From the NCBI GenBank assembly GCA_003222065.1, contig QHUV01000064.1, forward strand, positions 1-8,567: a stretch of 8,567 bases of DNA, in the 5' to 3' direction. Positions within the stretch are counted from its first letter, which is position 1. Each line of letters begins with the position of its first letter. The notes below the pieces were generated by a model. That model saw only the letters and a list, made by a program, of their open reading frames with translations, had not been told where the DNA came from and did no database searches. Made by a program: the position numbers and the translations under genes. This DNA comes from Gemmatimonadota bacterium. Lineage in GTDB: Bacteria; Gemmatimonadota; Gemmatimonadetes; Gemmatimonadales; Gemmatimonadaceae. Shown piece after piece: positions 1-6,729 of the stretch.

Positions 1-357
1 GTCAGCCTCGATTGCATGGTCGAACCAGCCCTCGTCGACGCGACACTGACCATTGCCTGAGCTGAAAACGAGATCGACGTGATCGGTGCCTTGCTTGGCC
101 TTCGCGAGCCAGTGCGGAAAAGTGATGTTCGTCCAGTAGCCGGCGAGTGCGAGCGCTTCGAGCGCCTTTTCGACGTCGGCGCGACGCACGAACAGGTCGA
201 AGTCCTTCGTTTCGCGAATGATGCCGGTATAGTGAAGAATGGCGTGCGACCCGCCGACCAGGAACGGCACCCGCGCGTCGCTGAGGACGTGCAGGGTGCG
301 ACGATAGAACGTGTTGGTGTCGCGTCCGGGGTCGTCGAAGGTCAGCTGATTGGTCAT
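1..357 (-). CDS. Nucleotidyltransferase-fold protein, N-terminal part (cut by window edge)
   Basis: The minus-strand frame is open from an ATG at 357 to base 1 with no stop, giving 119 residues of a longer protein. The pattern is that of a polymerase-beta-like nucleotidyltransferase: a GGSHAI loop at residues 35-40 that follows a hydrophobic strand, an acidic pair in KDFDLF (D52 and D54), and a third likely acidic residue in DHVDLVF (D95). This order (GGS, then DxD about 15 residues on, then a strand carrying a third Asp) defines the metal-binding active site of the superfamily. Members transfer nucleotides to proteins, RNA or small molecules, or act as antitoxin or antibiotic-modifying enzymes; the substrate here is unknown. 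Cytoplasmic, as no signal peptide is seen. The ATG is preceded by GTGACGAT, a weak ribosome-binding site. The 16-bp repeat array begins only 13 nt upstream of it. The partner gene downstream, if any, lies outside the window, so a toxin-antitoxin role can be neither supported nor excluded. Confidence 0.8.
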   Translation of the reverse strand, partial: MTNQLTFDDPGRDTNTFYRRTLHVLSDARVPFLVGGSHAILHYTGIIRETKDFDLFVRRADVEKALEALALAGYWTNITFPHWLAKAKQGTDHVDLVFSSGNGQCRVDEGWFDHAIEAD

Positions 358-370
358 ATCGTCACTACAG

Positions 371-480
371 GAAAGCGCAACTGCTGGAAGCGCAACTGCT
401 GACGGCGCAACTGCCGGACGGCGTAACTGCCGGACGGCGCAACTGCTGAGGAGCGCAATCGCTTAAGAGCGCAACCGTTG
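371..480. repeat. Degenerate 16-bp tandem repeat array, about 7 units
   Basis: Read on the plus strand, units are gaaagcgcaactgctg (371-386), a 15-nt unit (387-401), a 15-nt unit (402-416), gacggcgtaactgccg (417-432), gacggcgcaactgctg (433-448), aggagcgcaatcgctt (449-464) and aagagcgcaaccgttg (465-480). A very degenerate eighth copy may follow at 481-498. The conserved core is GCGCAACTGC, with identity best in the middle and decaying rightward. The period is not a multiple of three, and the short minus-strand frames across it look like repeat artefacts, so it is non-coding. It fills half of the intergenic region between the divergent nucleotidyltransferase and metallophosphoesterase genes. 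It could be repeated operator sites, a slippage-prone spacer or a dispersed family of short repeats; the sequence alone does not decide. Confidence 0.85.
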
Positions 481-573
481 ACCTGAAGTGCAATTCCGGG
501 GCTAGGCCAGAGCGCGGCGATTCGGTGGCCCGAATCTGTCGGTAGTAGCTGCACCCGAACGCGAGAGGGCGAG

Positions 574-1431
574 ATGGCAATGGGGCCGGATGTCGTGCGG
601 ATTGCCGCGGTGAGCGACATCCATTACGCGAAGGATTCTCACGGCGCGTTACAGCCTCTTTTCGGGCAGATTACCGAAAGTGCGGATGTTCTCATCCTTG
701 CCGGCGACCTCACGGATTACGGACTTGCCGAAGAGGCGAAGGTTCTCGCGCGCGACCTGACAACGACGGTGAAAATTCCGGTTGTCGCGGTGCTCGGAAA
801 TCATGACTACGAGTCCGGCCAGGTGGCGGAGCTTGTGAAGATCCTCGCCGACGCAGGCGTGAGGATTCTCGACGGCGACACCTTCGAGACGCACGGCGTG
901 GGTTTCGCCGGGGTGCGCGGGTTCTGCGGAGGATTTGGTCGCGGCGCGCTCGGTGCGTGGGGCGAGCCGATCATCAAGCAGTTCGTTCATGAAGCGGTGA
1001 ATGAGGCGCTCAAGCTGGAGTCGGCGCTGGCGCGCCTGCGCACCGATCACCGCATTGCGATTCTGCACTATGCACCGATCCGAGATACGGTCGAAGGCGA
1101 GTCACCGGAGATTTACCCCTTTCTCGGATCCAGTCGGCTCGAGGAGCCTTTGTCACGCTTCGACGTAACGGCTGTCTTCCACGGACACGCGCACAAGGGG
1201 AAACCGGAAGGAGCGACGTCGAAAGGCATTCCCGTTTACAATGTCGCGCACCAGGTGTTGAAGGCGTGCTATCCGGACCGGCCGGCCTTCCGACTATTCG
1301 AGGTCCGCACGACGGTGTCGCACACCGACGGGGTGACGCCGATAGCCGACCGCCGCCATTGGGGAAGACGTAGCACCGACCGCGGCTCGGCCGCCCAACA
1401 ACCGCAGGAAGAGAATCCGTCGCCGAGCTGA
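574..1431 (+). CDS. Calcineurin-like metallophosphoesterase
   Basis: A 285-residue protein with the metallophosphoesterase motifs in order: D-I-H (D15, H17), GDLTDYG (G44-G50), GNHD (G75-D78), a histidine in ILHY (H165) and GHAH (G204-H207). These residues bind the two metal ions of this superfamily, which hydrolyses phosphomonoesters, phosphodiesters or nucleotides. The physiological substrate cannot be assigned; the compact single domain resembles stand-alone cytosolic phosphoesterases rather than nuclease subunits such as SbcD. No signal peptide is seen. From about residue 245 the protein becomes a polar, probably disordered tail rich in Arg, Ser, Gln and Pro, beyond the catalytic fold. 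The ATG at 574 has GAGAGGG four bases upstream; an ATG at 580 is an alternative start. The upstream region holds the 16-bp repeats, with a TTGACC (478-483) that could be a -35 box but no convincing -10. It converges on the SRPBCC gene with 48 nt between stop codons, where I see no strong terminator. Confidence 0.93.
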   Translation: MAMGPDVVRIAAVSDIHYAKDSHGALQPLFGQITESADVLILAGDLTDYGLAEEAKVLARDLTTTVKIPVVAVLGNHDYESGQVAELVKILADAGVRILDGDTFETHGVGFAGVRGFCGGFGRGALGAWGEPIIKQFVHEAVNEALKLESALARLRTDHRIAILHYAPIRDTVEGESPEIYPFLGSSRLEEPLSRFDVTAVFHGHAHKGKPEGATSKGIPVYNVAHQVLKACYPDRPAFRLFEVRTTVSHTDGVTPIADRRHWGRRSTDRGSAAQQPQEENPSPS

Positions 1432-1479
1432 CAGCGTAGAGGGTCGGGCGTGGAGCGTGACAGCGGTCGCGACGTCTCG

Positions 1480-2229
1480 TTAGGGTTCGACGTTCGCCGA
1501 AAAGGTTGCTGCGCTGTCGTCATCCGAAGGTGCTTGCGGCTCGCGTGGCTGGGTTGCGAGATAGAAGTTCGCGCGCGCGAGATCGGCCTCGAGCTGATTC
1601 TTGCGCGACACGTCGAATAGGGCCCGGATCGCGTCGGTCAGTCCCGTATGACAGGGATGGTAGCCGATCTCGACGTCGAGATGCGTGCCGCCATTCCTAC
1701 CGGGCGAAAATCGGATGAGCCCGTTGCAGTCGACGACGGACTTCGGCACGGATCGCCAGGCGATGACGACGTTAGGCACGTACTTCGTCACCTGAGCATC
1801 CCACGCCAACAATTCTCCCGATGGAGACATGACTTCCCAGTGCGAGCGGCCGTCCTGATAGTCAGTCACGCTACGGAGAGACTGCACGACGCGCGCAAAA
1901 TTCTCGAAGTCACGGCAGAACTCGAACACCTCGCGCACAGGCCGCTCGATGTCGAGCGACGTTCGGAGACGGAATCGCCGACGCGCCGCACCCGCGCGAA
2001 GCAATTGTCGGGTCAAAGCGGGTGCGAACGCAGCAAATAACAGCGCCGTGGCGGCAACGCGTGTCGCGGCTGCGCTACGGCCGCGACGCAGCGAGGCGTA
2101 ACCGAACAGCGTACCGCCGAGGATCGCCTCGGCGAATTGTTCCGCGCCTGGCGGGCGTCTAGTCGTTGGGCCGGTCACGATGATCGGATCAGAGTACGAA
2201 GTCGCATCGGAGAAACCCTGCTCTCGCAA
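1480..2229 (-). CDS. Membrane-anchored SRPBCC (START/polyketide-cyclase-fold) protein
   Basis: A 249-residue protein from a TTG start. Residues 32-78 are hydrophobic, with a clear membrane segment at about 52-72 and a shorter apolar stretch before it, flanked by arginines (RRGR, then GAARRRFRLR). From about residue 88 to 225 the sequence follows the SRPBCC pattern: LDIERPVREVFEFCRDFENF (92-111), SHWEV (129-133), WDAQV (143-147) and IAWRSV (156-161), then RFSP and a strand-rich end leading into a final helix. This arrangement matches the COG5637-type predicted membrane proteins with a cyclase/dehydrase domain. The SRPBCC fold makes a hydrophobic ligand pocket, but no ligand is known to me for this group. 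The C-terminal tail is acidic and probably disordered. The start is uncertain: TTG at 2229 has no good ribosome-binding site, and a GTG at codon 18 is the alternative. It lies 48 nt downstream of the aminotransferase, so it may be the last gene of the same transcript. Confidence 0.8.
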   Translation of the reverse strand: MREQGFSDATSYSDPIIVTGPTTRRPPGAEQFAEAILGGTLFGYASLRRGRSAAATRVAATALLFAAFAPALTRQLLRAGAARRRFRLRTSLDIERPVREVFEFCRDFENFARVVQSLRSVTDYQDGRSHWEVMSPSGELLAWDAQVTKYVPNVVIAWRSVPKSVVDCNGLIRFSPGRNGGTHLDVEIGYHPCHTGLTDAIRALFDVSRKNQLEADLARANFYLATQPREPQAPSDDDSAATFSANVEP

Positions 2230-2277
2230 ACAGAGTGCCCGAATTGCCGAGGGCGCTACGCGCGGTCAGGAAGCCCT

Positions 2278-3393
2278 TCAGCTCCCTCGCCTGCGGACAA
2301 ATCGCTCTAGGTGCTCGAGCGCTTGCGGCATGTCGGTGCGCCCGAAACCGATGCGAAAGTGATTCCCATCGTGCTGGAATTGGGATCCAGGGAGGAGAAG
2401 GACGCCCTCGGCTTCAACGAGCTCGGCGCAAAAACGATCTATTTCGCCAGTGCGCAGGCGTGGGAAGGCGACGCTGCCAGCGCGGGGTCGTGTCCAGATG
2501 AAGTGCTCGCCGAAATCATCGAAGAATCGGTCGAGAAGTGGAAGGTTGTTCGCGATGATCTCTCGACTCCGCGCGATCACCCGCTCTCGGGCGCGAAGGG
2601 CGATGATGGCGAGAATCTCGCTCGGCGCGCTTCCACAGATCGTCGTATAGTCCTTCAAACGACTCAACCGCTCACGCAGCGCCTCGTCGTGCGTCGCGAT
2701 CCAGCCGACGCGCAGGCCGGCCAGGGCGAAGACCTTCGACATGACGCCGAGGCTCGCAGTGCGGCGTCCGAGGTCCACGGCGGCCGGGAGCCGTTGTGCC
2801 TCGTCGAACTCGAGGTAGCGGTACACCTCGTCCGAGAACAGCGTGATGCCCCTCGCTTCCGCGGTCGCCGTTAGGCAGTCGAGCACGGAGCGGGGCACGA
2901 GTGCGCCGGTGGGGCTGTGCGGAAAGTTGATGATGATCACGCGCGTGTTCGGCCGGATAGCCCCCAGCACGCCATCCGGGTCGAGCGCCCAATCATGCGG
3001 GTCGAGGGGCACCAGCGTCACCGCGGCGCCGATGGATCGGGCGACCTCGTAGAGTGATTGGTAAGAAGGCCACACGACGACGGCGTGATCACCCGGCGAG
3101 AGCACCGCATGCATACAGAGGAAGATCGCTTCCTCGGCGCCAACGAAGGTGATGACGTCGTCGCGCGCGGTAGTCGAATAGAGTTTCGCGATCTCTGCTC
3201 GGAGGAGGGGATGCCCGGCTGACTCCGTATAGCCGAGCCGCAACCCATCCCAGGCCTCGCGCATCGACGGGTCGGCGAGTGCCAGCAGCTCCTGAAGCGG
3301 GTACGCCTCGACGTCCGATGCGCAGAGCAGATGTCGAACCGAAAATTCCCAGCGCGCGAAGTACCGCTCGAGGGCGAAGTCCGCGATCTGCAT
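2278..3393 (-). CDS. PLP-dependent class I/II aminotransferase
   Basis: A 371-residue fold-type I PLP enzyme. Visible landmarks are LGYTESAGHPLLR (53-65, substrate-loop region), GAEEAIF (85-91, phosphate-binding strand turn), the WPSY segment (108-111) whose Tyr stacks on the cofactor, N156 in NFPHSPTG, DEVY (188-191, Asp binding the pyridine nitrogen), the Schiff-base lysine K220 in MSKVFALAGLRVGW with R228 for the PLP phosphate, and R347 in FRIGFGR for the substrate carboxylate. All key residues are present, so it should be active. The first 50 residues (LERYFARWEF, LLCASDVE) belong to a subgroup distinct from aspartate aminotransferase, and length is slightly short for the family (usually 380-410). 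The substrate amino acid cannot be assigned; a lyase or cyclising reaction in the same fold is also possible. Its ATG lies 5 nt after the ackA stop, so translation is probably coupled to ackA. Confidence 0.9.
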   Translation of the reverse strand: MQIADFALERYFARWEFSVRHLLCASDVEAYPLQELLALADPSMREAWDGLRLGYTESAGHPLLRAEIAKLYSTTARDDVITFVGAEEAIFLCMHAVLSPGDHAVVVWPSYQSLYEVARSIGAAVTLVPLDPHDWALDPDGVLGAIRPNTRVIIINFPHSPTGALVPRSVLDCLTATAEARGITLFSDEVYRYLEFDEAQRLPAAVDLGRRTASLGVMSKVFALAGLRVGWIATHDEALRERLSRLKDYTTICGSAPSEILAIIALRARERVIARSREIIANNLPLLDRFFDDFGEHFIWTRPRAGSVAFPRLRTGEIDRFCAELVEAEGVLLLPGSQFQHDGNHFRIGFGRTDMPQALEHLERFVRRRGS

Positions 3394-3398
3394 GCGCG

Positions 3399-4643
3399 TC
3401 AGCCAGGATGCTCTATACCGAGGACGACGCGGACGGTATCCCGCGCAATGAGCAACTCCTCATCGGTGGGGATGACCCACACTTCTACCCGCGCGCCTTC
3501 ACGATCGATGCGACCCTCCTTACCGCCGACCATGCCGGCATTCCGGTCGGCGTCCAGCTCGATCCCCATCCACTGCAAGCCGTCGCAGATGCGCGCGCGC
3601 ACGACGCTCGCGTTTTCGCCGATTCCTCCGGCGAAGATCACCGCATCCGCACCGTTCATCGCCGCGAGGTAGGCGCCGATGTACTTCCGCGCTCGATAGG
3701 CGAAGAGATCGATGGCTAGTCTGGCGCGCCGATCGCCGTGTTCCGCCTCCTCGGCGAGTAGCTCGCGCATGTCGTTGGTCAGGCCGGACACGCCCAGGAG
3801 TCCAGACTGCTTGTTGAGAATTCCCTCGATCTCCGGGAACGAGTAGCCCTCTTTCGAGCCGACGTGATCGAGGATCGCCGGATCGAGGTCGCCCGATCGT
3901 GTGCCCATTACGAGCCCTTCCAGCGGCGTGAAACCCATCGACGTGTCGACCGAGCTGCCGGCGTCGATTGCGCACGCCGAACAACCGTTCCCTAGATGGA
4001 GGGCGATGATCTTCGTGTGCTCGCGCGTTCGGCCCGTCTTGGTGCGATAGCGATAGGCGATGTAGCGATACGATGTGCCGTGAAAGCCATAACGCCGGAC
4101 TCGATGGCGCCGATACCACTGGTATGGCAACGCGTAGAGATACGCGTGATCCGGAAGGGTGTGATGGAAAGCTGTATCGAAAACGGCAACCTGCGGAATT
4201 CCCGGCCCGAGCGCGGCACGCGCGGCTTGGATTCCCTTGAGGTTGTTGGGATTGTGCAGTGGCGCGAGCTCGATCGTCTCTTCGATGCTGCGCAGCACCT
4301 CGTCGTCGATGCGTACCGACAGCCTGAACCGCTCACCACCGTGTGTCACACGATGACCCACAGCCTCGATCTCGGCGATGCTCGATATTGGCACCGACGA
4401 CGCGTCGCTGGCAAGCCAGGCCAGCAAATGCTCGAGTACGGCCCGGTGATCGCGGAGCGCCGCCGTGCCGCGCATCGTCGCTTCGTCCTTCGTGGAAACG
4501 GTGTAGATCGTCTCGCCGCCGATCCGCTCGTACTGCCCGCGCGCCAAGCGCTCGTCGGCATTCGCCGCCATCCGGTCCGGATCGGTACGCAGTAGCTGAA
4601 ACTTGAGCGTCGAAGAGCCGGCGTTGAGCACGAGGACGTTCAT
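3399..4643 (-). CDS. ackA: Acetate kinase
   Basis: A 414-residue protein of normal length for acetate kinase, which interconverts acetate plus ATP with acetyl phosphate plus ADP in the cytoplasm. The first signature, [13 protein letters not shown], is at residues 3-15 (N7) and the second, [12 protein letters not shown], at 185-196 (H188). By position, R98 in GHRVTHGG, D156 in VFDTAFH, H188, R249 in [10 protein letters not shown] and E395 in PTDEEL correspond to the catalytic residues of the Methanosarcina enzyme. The adenosine-binding stretch FAGGIGENA is at 337-345. The ATG at 4643 is chosen because the protein starts directly at the conserved first strand; its ATG overlaps the purK stop (ATGA, 4640-4643). 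The frame is open further upstream, but that extension lies in purK and has no acetate kinase similarity. Lying between purK and an aminotransferase is unusual: acetate kinase is classically paired with phosphotransacetylase, which is not in this window. Propionate kinase activity is an alternative, though the sequence reads as AckA. Confidence 0.95.
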   Translation of the reverse strand: MNVLVLNAGSSTLKFQLLRTDPDRMAANADERLARGQYERIGGETIYTVSTKDEATMRGTAALRDHRAVLEHLLAWLASDASSVPISSIAEIEAVGHRVTHGGERFRLSVRIDDEVLRSIEETIELAPLHNPNNLKGIQAARAALGPGIPQVAVFDTAFHHTLPDHAYLYALPYQWYRRHRVRRYGFHGTSYRYIAYRYRTKTGRTREHTKIIALHLGNGCSACAIDAGSSVDTSMGFTPLEGLVMGTRSGDLDPAILDHVGSKEGYSFPEIEGILNKQSGLLGVSGLTNDMRELLAEEAEHGDRRARLAIDLFAYRARKYIGAYLAAMNGADAVIFAGGIGENASVVRARICDGLQWMGIELDADRNAGMVGGKEGRIDREGARVEVWVIPTDEELLIARDTVRVVLGIEHPG

Positions 4644-5809
4644 CCGCCGGAGCCCGTCGTCGCGAGACGCGCGGCGGCGGCGCGCGCCCGAGCGAGGGCG
4701 CTCTCCGGCGTGTCGCCGAGTGCGGAAATGTGTCCCATCTTGCGTCCCGGCCGCGCGACACGCTTCCCGTACAGGTGGAGGCGCGTCAGCGGCTCGACGA
4801 GCGCGGCCTCGAAACGTGGAGCAGCGCCGTTCTGCCAAAGGTCGCCGAAGAGATTGACGATCGCCGCAGGCCTAACGATTGACGTATCGCCAAGCGGTAG
4901 ATCGCACACCGCGCGCACGAGCTGCTCGAATTGGCTCGTCGGACAGGCAAGCTCCGTCTCGTGAAACGAATTGTGGGGCCGCGGCGCGAGCTCGTTGACC
5001 AGGAGCTGGTCGCGCGTGGTGAGAAACATCTCAACAGCGAGGAGCCCTTCGAGCTCCATGGCGCCGGCGATACCGCTCGCGAGCTCCGTCGCCTGCCTGA
5101 CGAGCGACGCCGGCAGCGGAGCGGGAATGACGGACCAGGACAATACCTGCCGCTCATGGAAGTTGAGAGCGGGCGGATACACCTTGATGTCACCTCGCGG
5201 AGAACGCGCGATCATCACCGATAGCTCGGTGGCAAGATCCAAGGCCTGCTCCGCAACCGCCTGACGATTGGTGGTGCGCGGACCCATGAGTGACGTCCAG
5301 GCCGCACCGGCATCGCCGGCGGCAGCAACCTGCACCTGACTGCGCCCGTCATAGCCGCCGCGCGTTGCTTTGACGACGAGTGGCCCCAGCCGCGTCGCGG
5401 CGCGCTGCAAGGAGTCGACGTTCTCGACTTCCTCGTACGGCCCGACGGGAAAGCCCGCATTGACCAGCCACCGCTTTTGGCGCGCTCGATCTTGTACGAT
5501 CGCAAGCAGCGTCGATGACGGACGGACCGGTGCGTGGCGGGCCGCTGCATCGAGGCTGGCCGTCGCGATCTGCTCGATCTCGAGCGTCACGACGTGGCAA
5601 TGCTGGGCGAGATCAGCAGCGGCGTCGGCGTCGTCGAAGGGCGCGGTAACGAGTCGATCGACGACGCCACGCGCTGCACAGTCGGGGTCTGGATCGAGTG
5701 CGTGTACGTCGTAGCCAAGCGTGCGCGCCGCCATGGCCGTCATGCGGCCGAGCTGTCCGCCACCGAGGATGCCGATCGTGGCGCCGGGCGGGATCGGTGT
5801 AGCCGTCAA
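4640..5809 (-). CDS. purK: N5-carboxyaminoimidazole ribonucleotide synthase (AIR carboxylase ATPase subunit)
   Basis: A 389-residue ATP-grasp enzyme that makes N5-CAIR from AIR, bicarbonate and ATP, feeding PurE in purine synthesis. The N-terminal preATP-grasp strand and loop [12 protein letters not shown] is at 12-23. LEIEQI (76-81) stands where most PurK have YEFENV, a divergent but recognisable version. QDRARQK at 106-112, the glycine-rich lid [12 protein letters not shown] at 147-158, the metal-binding E260 (VEMF) and E273, and [18 protein letters not shown] (272-289) followed by TSQFEQ are all diagnostic. The start is TTG at 5809: it is the only start codon between the end of purE and the conserved loop, and its bases overlap the purE stop (TTGA, 5806-5809). 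The frame is open well upstream, but that part lies in purE and is not PurK. The 3' end overlaps ackA by ATGA. No Shine-Dalgarno sequence is obvious, so translation most likely depends on ribosomes finishing purE. Confidence 0.95.
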   Translation of the reverse strand: MTATPIPPGATIGILGGGQLGRMTAMAARTLGYDVHALDPDPDCAARGVVDRLVTAPFDDADAAADLAQHCHVVTLEIEQIATASLDAAARHAPVRPSSTLLAIVQDRARQKRWLVNAGFPVGPYEEVENVDSLQRAATRLGPLVVKATRGGYDGRSQVQVAAAGDAGAAWTSLMGPRTTNRQAVAEQALDLATELSVMIARSPRGDIKVYPPALNFHERQVLSWSVIPAPLPASLVRQATELASGIAGAMELEGLLAVEMFLTTRDQLLVNELAPRPHNSFHETELACPTSQFEQLVRAVCDLPLGDTSIVRPAAIVNLFGDLWQNGAAPRFEAALVEPLTRLHLYGKRVARPGRKMGHISALGDTPESALARARAAAARLATTGSGG

Positions 5810-6363
5810 GTGGTGTTGTCGCGGCCGGCGAGGTCCGTGCTGCCTAACACCTCGGCGGTGCGCTGGGCGCGCCACTCGCGGAGACGCTCCCGAAGCTCGG
5901 GACGCGTCGCCGAAACGATCGAGGCAGCGAGGAGCGCGGCATTGGCGGCGCCCGGCTCGCCGATCGCTAGCGTACCGACCGGGACGCCTTTCGGCATCTG
6001 TACGATCGAGAGCAGTGAATCCAAACCATTGAGCAATGTCGCCGGCACCGGCACGCCGAGCACTGGCAGAATCGTCTTGGCCGCGACCATGCCAGGCAGA
6101 TGCGCGGCGCCGCCCGCGGCAGCGATGATGACCTCGAGTCCACGTGATTCGGCCGTCGCGGCATACTCGAACATCCAATCGGGAGTTCGATGCGCGGACA
6201 CGACGCGTGCCTCATGGGGGATCCGAAGCTCGGCGAGCAGGTCGATCGCCGGCTGCATGAATCTCAGATCGGACTTGCTGCCCATGATGACGCCGACCCA
6301 CGGCGCGTTTGCTTGCGGTCGCGGCGCAGCTTTGCCCTTTGTTGCTCGATCAGGCTTCATCAC
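5806..6363 (-). CDS. purE: N5-carboxyaminoimidazole ribonucleotide mutase
   Basis: A 185-residue class I PurE, which rearranges N5-CAIR (from PurK) to 4-carboxy-AIR in purine synthesis; the family forms a cytoplasmic octamer. Diagnostic motifs are [12 protein letters not shown] (25-36, phosphate-binding loop with S29 and D32), VSAHRTP (55-61, with the catalytic His58), [18 protein letters not shown], and the [20 protein letters not shown] stretch, followed by [10 protein letters not shown]. About 20 extra polar residues rich in Lys, Pro and Ala precede the fold; this is a modest N-terminal extension of unknown purpose. The start is either GTG at 6363 or the adjacent ATG at 6360; I list the longer form but the ATG is at least as likely. 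Neither has a clear ribosome-binding site, and a strong GC hairpin lies 23 nt upstream. The gene follows tRNA-Asn by 63 nt and overlaps purK by 4 nt at its stop codon. Confidence 0.95.
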   Translation of the reverse strand: MMKPDRATKGKAAPRPQANAPWVGVIMGSKSDLRFMQPAIDLLAELRIPHEARVVSAHRTPDWMFEYAATAESRGLEVIIAAAGGAAHLPGMVAAKTILPVLGVPVPATLLNGLDSLLSIVQMPKGVPVGTLAIGEPGAANAALLAASIVSATRPELRERLREWRAQRTAEVLGSTDLAGRDNTT

Positions 6364-6370
6364 GCCCGCG

Positions 6371-6416
6371 CTCGAGGAAACGAGAGCGGCCGCGATGCGA
6401 TGTGCGACGCGGCCGC
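6371..6416 (-). promoter_or_regulatory. Tandem hairpins between tRNA-Asn and purE (terminator or leader structure)
   Basis: Read on the minus strand, a 9-bp perfect stem of GCGGCCGCG/CGCGGCCGC (arms 6408-6416 and 6386-6394, 13-nt loop) is followed by a small hairpin CTCG-TTTCCT-CGAG (6384-6371) that ends about 7 nt before the purE start codon. The main stem is all G-C. It is not followed by a run of T, so it is a poor classical terminator. It could mark the tRNA 3' end, act as an RNase processing barrier or form a 5' leader structure limiting purE translation. The inverted repeat is certain; the function is inference. Confidence 0.5.
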
Positions 6417-6426
6417 CCTGGGTGAG

Positions 6427-6499
6427 CTCCCCGAGTAGGACTCGAACCTACGACCACTCGATTAACAGTCGAGCGCTCTACCAACTGAGCTATCGGGGA
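6427..6499 (-). tRNA. tRNA-Asn (anticodon GUU)
   Basis: A complete 73-nt cloverleaf on the minus strand. The acceptor arms TCCCCGA and TCGGGGA pair over 7 bp with discriminator G. The D arm is GCTC/GAGC with loop AGTTGGTA. The anticodon arm is CTCGA/TCGAG with loop CTGTTAA, giving anticodon GTT (Asn). There is a 5-nt variable loop, and the T arm GTAGG/CCTAC carries loop TTCGAGT. CCA is not encoded and must be added by tRNA nucleotidyltransferase. A good promoter lies 20-47 nt upstream. purE follows on the same strand, so purE transcripts may begin at the tRNA promoter and be released by tRNA processing. Confidence 0.97.
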
Positions 6500-6518
6500 A
6501 GAGTAAGAGAGACCCTGA

Positions 6519-6546
6519 AAAATAGTTGTGAACGAAACCAAGTCAA
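6519..6546 (-). promoter_or_regulatory. Sigma70-type promoter for tRNA-Asn (and possibly purEK-ackA)
   Basis: On the minus strand TTGACT (6546-6541, 5/6 of the -35 consensus) is followed after 16 nt by TATTTT (6524-6519, 4/6 of the -10 consensus). Initiation would fall near 6511, leaving a leader of roughly a dozen bases before the tRNA at 6499. It is the best promoter match I noticed in the window and has no competitor between it and purE, so it may also drive the purine operon. Confidence 0.65.
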
Positions 6547-6595
6547 CCGCGCCAAAATCAACGCCGGACAGTGCTTAGCCGCAACGCCGAACAGC

Positions 6596-6623
6596 AGATC
6601 CTTCGCTTCGCTCACGATGACAA
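6596..6623. repeat. Single copy of a REP-like dispersed intergenic element
   Basis: The stretch agatccttcgcttcgctc plus the following acgatgacaaa resembles a short element (core CTTCGCTTCGCTCAGGATGACA) that I recall recurring in intergenic DNA of GC-rich soil bacteria, where it creates spurious 'ILRFAQDDK' peptides. Here one frame would read ILRFAHDDK, one base off that core (CTCACG instead of CTCAGG). Only one copy is in the window, so repetition cannot be shown here. The rest of this 297-nt gap (6500-6796) holds the minus-strand tRNA promoter, a possible plus-strand promoter and no credible gene. Confidence 0.45.
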
Positions 6624-6729
6624 ACAGCGGGCGGACGTGCCAACCCAGTGCCTAACGAAACACGAGGCCACTCCGTGTGATGTGAAGCGGCGCACGCAAT
6701 CGAAATCGCCAATGTCGCATAGGTATCCC

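Noticed and set aside
354..620. Minus-strand frame with repeated QLRF/QLRR peptides over the 16-bp array
   Set aside because: The peptide repetition comes from the DNA repeats. The period is not a multiple of three, and the frame overlaps the start of the metallophosphoesterase and has no ribosome-binding site.
1432..1479. Bidirectional terminator between the convergent metallophosphoesterase and SRPBCC genes
   Set aside because: Only a 5-bp ACGTC/GACGT inverted repeat is visible, partly inside the SRPBCC coding end and without a T tract; too weak to call.
4644..4838. N-terminal extension of acetate kinase (open frame continues 65 codons upstream)
   Set aside because: The extension is Arg-rich, lies inside purK and precedes the conserved first strand, where all acetate kinases begin; the ATG at 4643 overlapping the purK stop is the real start.
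5810..6178. N-terminal extension of PurK (open frame continues 123 codons upstream)
   Set aside because: It lies within purE in another frame, has no PurK-like sequence, and PurK normally starts just before the GGGQLGRM loop.
6350..6541. A 63-residue minus-strand frame reading [18 protein letters not shown] across the tRNA
   Set aside because: This is the translation of tRNA-Asn itself, a well-known spurious peptide in databases; the cloverleaf accounts for the sequence.
5534..6655. A 373-residue plus-strand open frame
   Set aside because: It runs antisense through purK, purE and the tRNA, has no recognisable domain and includes the tRNA-derived stretch [20 protein letters not shown]; it is a by-product of GC-rich codon use.
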